A stretch of 64,000 nucleotides of DNA, taken from Bacteroidales bacterium (lineage in GTDB: Bacteria; Bacteroidota; Bacteroidia; Bacteroidales; FEN-979). Each line of letters opens with the position of its first letter. Positions within the stretch are counted from its first letter, which is position 1. Under the pieces are notes generated by a model that ran no database searches, had not been told where the DNA came from, and saw nothing but the letters and a program-made list of their open reading frames with translations. The stretch spans positions 124,001 through 188,000 of the forward strand of contig JALNWG010000001.1 in NCBI GenBank assembly GCA_023231005.1, read 5' to 3'. The position numbers and the translations under genes are program-made. Below are positions 35,246 to 44,300 of the stretch, one piece after another.

Positions 35246-38200
35246 TTAAACCAAATCAAATTTCATCTGTTTCTCCAGTCCATCACATCCATAATTAAAC
35301 TTCCGCTTGTTATTATCCTCTTGGGTTGGTTGTAAGTGTAATTTGCAACATGATTTCTTCTGGGGCAACAGTCCAATGATCTCCAGCAATATTTCCCGTG
35401 GATTTTCTGGTGTAACTAAACCAAATTCCTGTAAAATTCGTTGTAGTTGATTGATCGAATTAATTGACACTTTGGAACTCAACTCGTTTCCGAATTCCTG
35501 GATCACTTTTTGTGCATTGGTAAATGTACCTCCGATCTCTGCCGGATAGGAAGCCGGAAGCACCAGATCGGAAGCGAGCGCTGAATCTGTCAGGAAATAA
35601 TCCTGGACCACTTTAAATTTTGCCTGGGCAAAAATTTTCTCTATCTCCGACCGGTCAATAGCACATCCTATCGGATCTTCACCGAAAATAAAAAGATTTT
35701 TGATCGTTCCATCCTGTAATTGGGTATGGAGACAGGATGAATCATTTCCCGGGAGTTCAGCTACTTTCCATTCACTTTTGACCCGTTGCTGGTAATCGGG
35801 ATCATCAAATGCTTGTCCTCCAATACCATAACGATTACTAACTCCCATGTCAAACAGTCCCTGACTGTTATTCTTTTCTTTTAGAGCGATCAATCCATTG
35901 GCTGTCTTTCCAAGTTTTCCGGTTATCCGGGCCAGGTTAAAGAGCTCTTGCGAGGTATTTCCTGAAATCTCCTTTTCCGAGAAGATCAGGATCGCATTGA
36001 TCTCATGATTATAAGCTTCGGCAAAATTCGCAATCTGAATATCTGTGAGTCCCGATTTGGAAACCAGCATCATAAAATCCTCAGCAAGCAGTTGATTCTT
36101 ATAATCTTCAAATCCATCCACCCGGTCACGTAAAAAGAGTCCGTTTTCCAACCCTTTTGAGAGGAGATAATGGTTTACGGCTTTGACGAAATGATAGTAC
36201 GACTTCACAATCAGTTGCTGATCTGATTTATAGGCCATCGAATTAGTTGATTTTTCGGTGACTAATATGACGGGCGTTTTCTTTCTGAAATGAGCATTCT
36301 GGACCATAAAACCGGCAACCGCATGATCCTGGTTGATTTCGGTACCAACCAGATAGATGGCGCTGGCATCCTCTATTTCAGCTAACAAGGCATTCTGATC
36401 ACAATTGTATCGATAGCCTTCTCCCCTTCCAAGGTAATGGAAACTGCCTATATTATTGGTCTTTGCAGCGCCACGAGCCAGTTTGTGGATCAGGTAAAGC
36501 TCTTCGTTGGATAAACGGGCTCCGCCAAAAAAAGCGTTTTCATCCGGTTTGACTGATTTTATTTTATCTGCGATGATCCGGAACGCCTGGTCAAAAGAGA
36601 TCGCTTCAAATTTTCCGCGGACTTTGAGCATTGGTTTGGTAATTCGATCGGTACGGTTGAGCCAGACGTATCCGAACTTAGGAAATTTACAGAGGTTTCC
36701 ATCACGATTGATCAGACCTTTTGCACCAGTAACTTTGAAGATAAAATTGTTTTTATGATGGAGGGTAATTGAACACCCCACTGAACAATAGTTACAAATA
36801 GTATTAGCAGGGTCGGTCTTCACCGGGCCTGGTTTAAACATCACATTTTCCGTAATAGCGCCTGTGGGACAAGCAGAGATGCACATCCCGCACGATTCGC
36901 ATCGGGTGTCCTGCAAGGCATTACCCATACTGGGAGCTACATAAGTATAGAATCCGCGGTTAATCAACCCCAGCGCGTTGGCTCCTACTACTTCGCGGCA
37001 GATCCGTACACAGCGGGAACATAAGATGCATTTGTTGTTATCGATTTCGATGAAAGGATGACGAAAGTCGACACGATATTCTTTGAATGTTCCCTCAAAG
37101 GTTTTTTGCTGGGCATCATATTCCGAAGAATATTTCTGGAGATCACAGTTAAAGAAGGCTACACAACCACATTCAAGGCACCGTTGCGATTCATGATGAG
37201 CCACTTCCTCAGAAGTATATCCCAACTCCACTTCCTTGAAATTCACCCGGTTGGAAGCAGGCAGTGTCGGCATCTCTTCCCTGATTTGTTTGGCGTATCG
37301 TCCAACATACTCTTCCTTTACCTGTTTTTTAAAATTATCTCGCCTGCTGGTGAAAGGTTTCTTCACTGGTACAACCGGTAATCCCATCAAAAACTGATGA
37401 GCGCTGGTAGCTGCTATCCTGGCCTGGGCAATGGCCTGTATGATGGTAGCTGGGCCGGTAACTCCATCTCCGGCAGCAAAAACGGATGGAATACCAGTTT
37501 GCAATGTCATCTCATTGGTATCCAGATTACCTCCTTTATTGATCTTTAATTCCCCGTTTTTCGAAGTTTTATTGATATCATTGATAAAATTAACATCGGT
37601 CTTCTGCCCTATGGCAGCGAGAATGTAATCAACCTTTAAGTTGAAATCGGACCCTTCAACCGGAACCGGACGACACCGGCCGGATGCATCCGGCTCTCCG
37701 AGTTTCATCCGGATACAGGTTATCGATTCCAACTCCCCTTCGCTATTTTTATTGATCATTTTCGGCAAGGTGAGAAACATATATTCCACCCCCTCCAATT
37801 TCGATTCATGGATCTCAATCGGATTGGCCGGCATCTCCTTTTCGGTCCGTCGATAAATCACATAAACTTTATCGGCATGACAGCGAATGGCAGTTCTACA
37901 GCAATCCATCGCGGTATTTCCACCTCCCACTACAGCAATGGTTTTTCCTTTGAAATTATGACGTTGCCCGGTCATTTCCATGTTCTTCAGAAAATCAATT
38001 CCAGAAAAAACATTGCCAGCATCATCTCCTTCGCATCCAACACCAGTTCCTTTCTGAGAACCAATGGCAAGTACCGTAGCATCATACTTTTGTTGAACTT
38101 CTTCATAACTCAGATTATTCCCCAACCGCCGGTTGTAATAGATATTCACCCCCAGATCGGTAATGTTTTTGACCTCCTGATCGAGAATATCATTCGGGAG

Positions 38201-38932
38201 ACGATATTCCGGTATTCCATAACGAAGCCAACCACCCGATTTGGGCGCTGCTTCATAAATATCTACTTGATGTCCCTCAATTCGCAGAAAATGAGCTACC
38301 GATAACCCGCCAGGTCCAGCTCCAATAACTGCCACCTTTTTCCCGGTAGCAGGTTTTACTTTTGGAACGAATTTATCGGATGATGAAAGGTCCCAATCTG
38401 CGATAAAGCGTTTCATATAATCAACACCAACCGGGGCCCCTTCGTCAAGGAGATTCCGGCGACATTCAGCTTCACAAGGTCGTACACAAACGCGGCCGCA
38501 AATTGCAGGGAGTGGATTTGCCTCTTTTACCAGCGCAATGGCTTCCCGGTATTCTCCTTTGTCGATTAGGGAAACATACCCCTGAACATCAACCCCGGCA
38601 GGACAGGTTTGTTGACAAGGGCCAATACAATCGGCATAATGATTACTAAGCATCAGTTCCAGGGCCATTTTCCGGGATTTCCGGATCCCTTCATTGTCGG
38701 TGATGATTTTCATCCCTTCAGTTATTTTTGTAGAACATGAAGGCTGATGGCCCCGCATTCCTTCCACTTCAACAACACAGAGATAACATGCTGAGAAAGG
38801 TTCAAGACGGTCGTCGTTACATAGCGTAGGAATATGAATCCCATGCCGCCTTGCCAATTCAAGGATGGTTTCGCCCGGGATGCCTTTTACATTTTTACCG
38901 TTCAGGATTATATTTAGATTTTCTGATAACAT
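35246..38932 (-). CDS. Giant NuoG/GltD-like fusion subunit of an NAD(P)/ferredoxin oxidoreductase
   Basis: In order, the 1228 residues hold a 2Fe-2S domain (Cys38, 49, 52, 66), a H-x3-C-x3-C-x3-C motif (98-110) merging into a GltD/NfnB-type 4Fe-4S region (Cys145-157), an FAD fold (GAGPGG 204-209) and an NAD(P) fold (GGGNTA 336-341) to about 520. Then come a CLECGC cluster (585-596), two ferredoxin motifs (635-645, 678-688), a molybdopterin-type Fe4S4 domain (Cys713, 716, 720, 748) and a molybdopterin-oxidoreductase fold. Where formate dehydrogenases carry catalytic Cys/Sec, this reads TNNIGSFHYLGRG, so it is unlikely to be a formate dehydrogenase. Its likely role is NADP(H)-side electron transfer in a complex with the NuoF- and NuoE-like subunits, as in Sporomusa-type Nfn (Stn) enzymes. 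Inference from architecture. Confidence 0.82.
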   Translation of the reverse strand: MLSENLNIILNGKNVKGIPGETILELARRHGIHIPTLCNDDRLEPFSACYLCVVEVEGMRGHQPSCSTKITEGMKIITDNEGIRKSRKMALELMLSNHYADCIGPCQQTCPAGVDVQGYVSLIDKGEYREAIALVKEANPLPAICGRVCVRPCEAECRRNLLDEGAPVGVDYMKRFIADWDLSSSDKFVPKVKPATGKKVAVIGAGPGGLSVAHFLRIEGHQVDIYEAAPKSGGWLRYGIPEYRLPNDILDQEVKNITDLGVNIYYNRRLGNNLSYEEVQQKYDATVLAIGSQKGTGVGCEGDDAGNVFSGIDFLKNMEMTGQRHNFKGKTIAVVGGGNTAMDCCRTAIRCHADKVYVIYRRTEKEMPANPIEIHESKLEGVEYMFLTLPKMINKNSEGELESITCIRMKLGEPDASGRCRPVPVEGSDFNLKVDYILAAIGQKTDVNFINDINKTSKNGELKINKGGNLDTNEMTLQTGIPSVFAAGDGVTGPATIIQAIAQARIAATSAHQFLMGLPVVPVKKPFTSRRDNFKKQVKEEYVGRYAKQIREEMPTLPASNRVNFKEVELGYTSEEVAHHESQRCLECGCVAFFNCDLQKYSSEYDAQQKTFEGTFKEYRVDFRHPFIEIDNNKCILCSRCVRICREVVGANALGLINRGFYTYVAPSMGNALQDTRCESCGMCISACPTGAITENVMFKPGPVKTDPANTICNYCSVGCSITLHHKNNFIFKVTGAKGLINRDGNLCKFPKFGYVWLNRTDRITKPMLKVRGKFEAISFDQAFRIIADKIKSVKPDENAFFGGARLSNEELYLIHKLARGAAKTNNIGSFHYLGRGEGYRYNCDQNALLAEIEDASAIYLVGTEINQDHAVAGFMVQNAHFRKKTPVILVTEKSTNSMAYKSDQQLIVKSYYHFVKAVNHYLLSKGLENGLFLRDRVDGFEDYKNQLLAEDFMMLVSKSGLTDIQIANFAEAYNHEINAILIFSEKEISGNTSQELFNLARITGKLGKTANGLIALKEKNNSQGLFDMGVSNRYGIGGQAFDDPDYQQRVKSEWKVAELPGNDSSCLHTQLQDGTIKNLFIFGEDPIGCAIDRSEIEKIFAQAKFKVVQDYFLTDSALASDLVLPASYPAEIGGTFTNAQKVIQEFGNELSSKVSINSINQLQRILQEFGLVTPENPREILLEIIGLLPQKKSCCKLHLQPTQEDNNKRKFNYGCDGLEKQMKFDLV

Positions 38933-38945
38933 TGGGAAAAAGTGG

Positions 38946-38979
38946 TTAAGTGATTAATTGTTAATTATTAAGCGATTAA
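38946..38979. repeat. AT-rich near-direct repeat in the gap between redox genes
   Basis: TTAAGTGATTAA (38946-38957) and TTAAGCGATTAA (38968-38979) differ at one base and are 22 bases apart, in the 56-base gap between the NuoF-like and giant subunit genes. The 91-base gap upstream of the NuoF-like gene holds similar TTAATGAA copies. They may be slippage-grown spacer; no function is evident. Confidence 0.5.
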
Positions 38980-38988
38980 GAAGATGGA

Positions 38989-40764
38989 TTAGGAAATCAT
39001 GATGGCTTCGAATTTGCATTTGGAAAAGCAAAGTCCGCATTTGGTACAAATCTCCTCGTTTATATGATGAGGTTGTTTCCGTTCACCAGAGATGGCTTTG
39101 ACCGGACAATTTTTCATACAAACCATGCAACCAGTACATTTATCTTCCATTATCTGATACGTGAGTAAAGGACGGCATACTTTAGCCGGACATTTTTTAT
39201 GTTTGATATGAGCCTCATATTCATCACGGAAATACCGGATGGTTGTAAGGACAGGGTTCGGTGCGGTTTGCCCTAATCCGCAAAGAGAATTGTTTTTAAT
39301 CTGAATAGCCATTTCTTCGAGCTTTTCCAGATCTCCTTCTTTTCCCTGGCCATCGGAAATACGATGCAAAATTTCGAGCATCCTGCGGGTTCCCATACGG
39401 CAAAAAGTACATTTACCACAGCTTTCCTTGCAGGTAAAATCGAGGAAAAATTTGGCGACATCCACCATACAAGTGGTTTCATCCATTACGACCATTCCGC
39501 CGGAGCCCATGATGGCTCCGGTTGCATTCACCGAATCGTAGTCTACAATTGTATCGGATAAATATTCAGGGATACAGCCGCCCGAAGGGCCGCCCATCTG
39601 AACCGCTTTAAATTTCTTGTCCTTTTTAATGCCTCCACCCAATTTAAAGATCACATCGCGAATGGTCATTCCCATGGGGACTTCTACCAAACCCGAATGA
39701 CGAACTTTCCCTGCCAGGGCAAAGACTTTGGTCCCCTTGCTTTTTTCAGTTCCATACCTGGCATAGGCTTCAGCGCCATTCAATATAATCCATGGTATAT
39801 TGGCTAATGTTTCAACATTATTGATGTTGGTCGGCTTTTTCCATAATCCGGAAACAGCTGGAAAAGGCGGACGTTTCCGTGGCATTCCGCGTTCTCCTTC
39901 AATGGAAGCGATCAGCGCAGTTTCCTCTCCACAAACAAAAGCACCGGCACCCTCTTTGATATATATATCGAAATTGAATCCTTCAAATCCAAAAATGTTC
40001 TGTCCCAGATAACCCCGCTCCTGAGCCTGACGGATTGCAATATTGAGACGTTTGATGGCTAAGGGATATTCTGCCCGGCAATAGATCACTCCATGGGTGG
40101 CTTCAATGGCGTATGCAGCAATGATCATTCCCTCTAAAACCGAATGTGGATCACCCTCCAGTACCGAACGGTCCATAAAAGCTCCCGGATCTCCCTCATC
40201 CGCATTACAGATAACATATTTGTCTGCCGATTTATTGGCATTGGCAAACTTCCACTTCATTCCGGTTGGGAAACCACCGCCACCCCTTCCCCGTAATCCC
40301 GATTTCAGAATGGTATCAATGACCGTTTCACAGCTTATTTTTTCCGACAATATTTTCTTAATCGACTGATAACCATTACGATTTTCATATTCGTCAATCG
40401 ATTCTGGATCCATAAACCCACAATTACGTAAAACGATTTTCACTTGCGAATTCATGAAATTATTCTCCGGAGCTTCAAAAAGATCGGTATATACGATATA
40501 ATCCCGGATTGGGTTGTGCTGAACGACATGCTTCTCAATTACTTCCACTGCACGGTCTGCATCTACTTCCCCATAAAGATACGTGCCGGTATCATCCGTG
40601 ATCTCTACCAGCGGTTCACGATAACACATTCCAACACAACTGGTTTTTTTTAGTTTGAAATCAAGTGCGCTTTCTTCTTGCAAGGTCTTGATTTTCTCAT
40701 AGGTCTTTTTCGCTCCTGCAGCAATTCCGCAGCTTCCAAGTCCAACAGTGACGGTAGTGACCAT
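38989..40764 (-). CDS. NuoF/HydB-like NADH-binding flavoprotein subunit
   Basis: The 591-residue protein has an N-terminal thioredoxin-like 2Fe-2S domain (Cys12, 43, 47), a NuoF core with FMN loop GLRGRGGGGFPTGMKW (near 158) and NAD segment NADEGDPGAFMDRS, an SLBB domain, a 4Fe-4S site ESCGKCTFCRMG, and a C-terminal pair of ferredoxin motifs (CTGCMVCMKNCP and CTKCGLCFSKC). The extra N- and C-terminal cluster domains are those of HydB subunits of bifurcating hydrogenases, not of respiratory NuoF. It therefore belongs to a soluble NAD/ferredoxin-linked complex. It lies 91 bases after the NuoE-like gene and 56 bases before the giant subunit. Confidence 0.92.
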   Translation of the reverse strand: MVTTVTVGLGSCGIAAGAKKTYEKIKTLQEESALDFKLKKTSCVGMCYREPLVEITDDTGTYLYGEVDADRAVEVIEKHVVQHNPIRDYIVYTDLFEAPENNFMNSQVKIVLRNCGFMDPESIDEYENRNGYQSIKKILSEKISCETVIDTILKSGLRGRGGGGFPTGMKWKFANANKSADKYVICNADEGDPGAFMDRSVLEGDPHSVLEGMIIAAYAIEATHGVIYCRAEYPLAIKRLNIAIRQAQERGYLGQNIFGFEGFNFDIYIKEGAGAFVCGEETALIASIEGERGMPRKRPPFPAVSGLWKKPTNINNVETLANIPWIILNGAEAYARYGTEKSKGTKVFALAGKVRHSGLVEVPMGMTIRDVIFKLGGGIKKDKKFKAVQMGGPSGGCIPEYLSDTIVDYDSVNATGAIMGSGGMVVMDETTCMVDVAKFFLDFTCKESCGKCTFCRMGTRRMLEILHRISDGQGKEGDLEKLEEMAIQIKNNSLCGLGQTAPNPVLTTIRYFRDEYEAHIKHKKCPAKVCRPLLTYQIMEDKCTGCMVCMKNCPVKAISGERKQPHHINEEICTKCGLCFSKCKFEAIMIS

Positions 40765-40855
40765 AGTTAATGAATAATTAAAAATGAATTAATAATGAAA
40801 ATTTAAATTTGTTAATGAAATCAGGCAAATGTTCCTTACTTTTTATGGTAATTTG

Positions 40856-41374
40856 TCAATTATTTTCTGCCAACTTGATGTTTTTAACAATCTTGACGGC
40901 TTCATTCCCGGTGAGTTTGCCATAGGTCTGGTTGCTGATCATCATCACCGGGGCAAGGGAACAGCAGCCCAGACAGGCAACGGATTCGAGGGTATAAAAA
41001 CGGTCTTTGGTGGTTTCACCATCTTTTACCTTCAGGGTCTCTTCCAAAGCTTCTGTTATTTCCAAAGAATTCTGAACATGGCATGCTGTTCCATGACATA
41101 CTTTGATAACATGCTTCCCAACCGGATGTAAGCGGAATTGGGCATAAAATGTGGCAACCCCATAAATATCACTCAAGGGAATGCCCGTTTCCATGGAGAG
41201 TTTTTCAAAAGCGCTCCGTGAGATATAACCAAACAACTCCTGAGTACCCTGGAGTATTGGGATAAGACTTCCTTTCTTTCCCTTGTGTTTTGCAATGATG
41301 GGATCAAGCAGGCTGAGATCCAGCCCATCATCCAGATTTTCATTCTCCTTAGTATTAATCCGAGCAACGCGCAT
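40856..41374 (-). CDS. NuoE/HydC-like 2Fe-2S thioredoxin-fold subunit
   Basis: The 172-residue protein has the helical N-domain of NuoE (LIPILQGTQELFGYIS, YGVATFYAQF) and a thioredoxin-like 2Fe-2S domain with CHGTACH and CLGCCSLAPV cysteines. It normally docks on NuoF/HydB and relays electrons from FMN. It is the first subunit gene of the complex, starting 15 bases after the end of the long receiver/PPDK paralog, so the signalling protein and the complex share a transcript. Confidence 0.94.
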   Translation of the reverse strand: MRVARINTKENENLDDGLDLSLLDPIIAKHKGKKGSLIPILQGTQELFGYISRSAFEKLSMETGIPLSDIYGVATFYAQFRLHPVGKHVIKVCHGTACHVQNSLEITEALEETLKVKDGETTKDRFYTLESVACLGCCSLAPVMMISNQTYGKLTGNEAVKIVKNIKLAENN

Positions 41375-41389
41375 AATAGTTATTTTGAA

Positions 41390-44300
41390 TTATTCTGTTA
41401 TTAAAATTTTATCATTTGTCATTCCCTTTTCCATCGTAATTACCGAAATCCGTTTCTTCCCATCCATCCGGATGGTCAGTGGTTTTTCAAATTTTACAAT
41501 GGTGAAATACTCAGTTTTTCTGAGATTTTGTTGTTTTTTTAATATATCGTACCGGATGAAGCTCCCCGACAATTCAGGTTGAATACAAAAATAGCCCACA
41601 TTCATGGAGGTGACATTGTGAAAGAAATGTGATCCTGAAGAGGCATCCAGTGGGAAGCCTTCCAGACTTGTTTCAACAATGACTTTGGCATTGCTGATCT
41701 GCGGCCAGGCTACTGGAATTCCAATCCACCGGTCACGGGTACCCCAACGTCCGGGGCCAATCAGTATATATTTTTTCCCGAGTTGAACCATTTCCGCATT
41801 GATTTTATCGATCTCCACGGCCATTTCTATCGTTTTGCTTTTATCAAAAGCTTCGGGATCTACGAACACTACTTCATCAATAGTATCGATCAATCCATTG
41901 CCCATCTCCTTTTCCGAATATAATATGATATCCTCCTGGTTGATTTTTTCCATATCTATATTAAAATCGGTAGAATTTCCGATCAACGGTTTGATTTGAA
42001 GGAGATAGAAGGAAGCTTTATATTCTTCATCCTTGTTCAGGTCAATGGCGAATTCTATTTCCACCGGTGAACCCAGCGCCTCTTTTACCACATCCAACAC
42101 AACCTCAATGGTTTTAGCCATTGGGATATAGTTATATTTCAGGATGTCGGCAAAATTCACCACCCGGGGACCTGCATCGCGTAAACCAGCCGATATTCTG
42201 TCATTTTCAATTGAATAAACGGAAGCGCAATGTTTCAGAGTGCCATGCCTTTCTGCATCATAAATATCCAGTTTCCGTAAACCGGCATCTTCCCCATCCA
42301 ACAAATTAACCTCTTTTTTTTGAAGATCCACCGCATAAAAATGAACCTGTGATCCTTTGAACTGATCTTTTGCAGAGTTGATTTCTAAGTTGGGATAGAC
42401 CGGAGCAAAACGGAATGCTTTTTCCCCTTCTACCACATACCGTCCCAAACCCAGTGCTACAACAGAAAAACCTTCTTCAGGTTTCATGTGGGCAAAGGGA
42501 TAATAATTGTACGATTGAGCTACCCCGCTGATGTGCGGATAAAAAACATCGTCATACTGATTTCCAACAACTTCCTGAATAACCACAGCCATTTTTTCCT
42601 GATCGATTCGATAATTAACCGCTTCAATATATCCTTTTGCAATGGGAGAATAGACCGAAGCATAGACTAATTTGATGGCATCCATCAACTGATCCAACCT
42701 GATTTTCGGATCAGGATGATTATTTGGGATAAGGTAAGTTTCAAAAATTCCGGCAAAGGGCTGGTTCAAAGAATCTTCAAAAAGTCCTGAAGAACGTACA
42801 GCCAGGGGTTTGTTGATTTGTTTGATGATCAGTTTTAACTTACGAATCAAGGTTTCTGTCAATTTTCCTTCTAAAAACCAACGCTTTATTTGGTCGTAGT
42901 CTGTTTCATAAACGGCTGTTTCCCTTAGTTTGTTCCGGTCTAAAAAATATTCAAATTCATCTGTACCAATGATGGAGGTTTTTGGAGTCCTAATCCTGAT
43001 ATTGGGGACATGTTGCGAAAAATCATAATTGTAAATCAGGGTATTGATAAAAGCCAAGCCACGTCCCTTCCCGCCCAATGAACCTTCGGTAAGAGTAAGG
43101 ATATTCCGCTCGTCGGTAATGGCCGATTCTTCGAACGGGATGACCTTCCCGGTATTTTGTTCATTGCGAAAATGCTGGATTACATCAATAAGATATTCAC
43201 GCAAGGCAGTAGGATTTTTGAAGTCGGTCACCTTTGCTGGGTTCAGAATTTTAGCAACCTGTATCTCCCCGCGTGCCATAAGCCACATCGAAAAATGATT
43301 TTTTCGGGCATGATACAACAACGACTCCTCTGGGATCGTCTTTAACAAATCCTCGAACTCCTTGAGTGAACGGGCAACTGCAATCTGTGTACCCTCTTTG
43401 TCGCGGTATATAAAACTACCAAATCCCAGATAATGGGTAATAAAACTCTGGAAATCGAGCAACAGGGTCTCGGAGTTTTTGTTGATGAAGGATGCTTTTA
43501 ATTCATACGCAATCAGGGCATTTTTTTCATCTGAAGACTGCAATACAATTGGCAAGTCACGGATTTCTTTCCGGGTTTGTTTTACAAGACTAAAACCAGC
43601 CTGTTCATTCAGTTTCCCATCTTTTTTAAACTTCACATCGGAGATCAGGCACAGAATAAAGTCTTTATACTTATTGAAAATGTAAATCGCCTCTTCGTAA
43701 GTGGATGCCAACAATATTTTGGGACGTGCTTTCAGGCGAAGGATGCGGTAAAGCTCATCGGTAGTTACATCTTCAATGATGTTCTTGGTTTGCTCTAACA
43801 CAATATTATATAACATTGGGAGATATAGAGAATAGTATTTCGAGGCATCTTCCACAAGTAAAATCACACGGGTCATCCCGATGGTTGTATCGTTCTCTAC
43901 ATTGATCTTATCTTCCAGATAATTGATCATGGCGAAGAAAATTTTGCTGTCGCCATTCCATACAAAAACCCTGTCAATCCAGGTCAATTGTTCCGGTTCT
44001 TCTTCATATCTTGCAATATCCGTATTGCTGTTTAGCAATAGAAACACCGGTATATATTGAAATTTATCTTTAACTGTTTTACTGAGTTCAACCGGAAATT
44101 TTTTATCCGTACCAATCATGATAATGATCAGGTCATAGTGTTTTGAATCGAGTTGTTCCATCACTTCCTCGATGGTAGAAACCCCGGTAATTCTTGGCAT
44201 TGTACTTAAACTGAGAGAATAAAATTCGCCCAGGACATGTTCCGAAAACCGGCCTTCTTTTTCAATGCTATAAGCATCATACAAGTTGGCGACCAACAAT

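Noticed and set aside
35246..38932. Formate dehydrogenase alpha subunit or [FeFe] hydrogenase
   Set aside because: The molybdopterin fold lacks the catalytic Cys/Sec, and no H-cluster cysteine motifs (TSCCPxW, etc.) are present; the GltD-like module points to NADP(H) electron transfer instead.
38946..38979. CRISPR-like or phase-variation repeat
   Set aside because: Only two imperfect 12-base copies, AT-rich, with no further units or nearby cas or recombinase genes.
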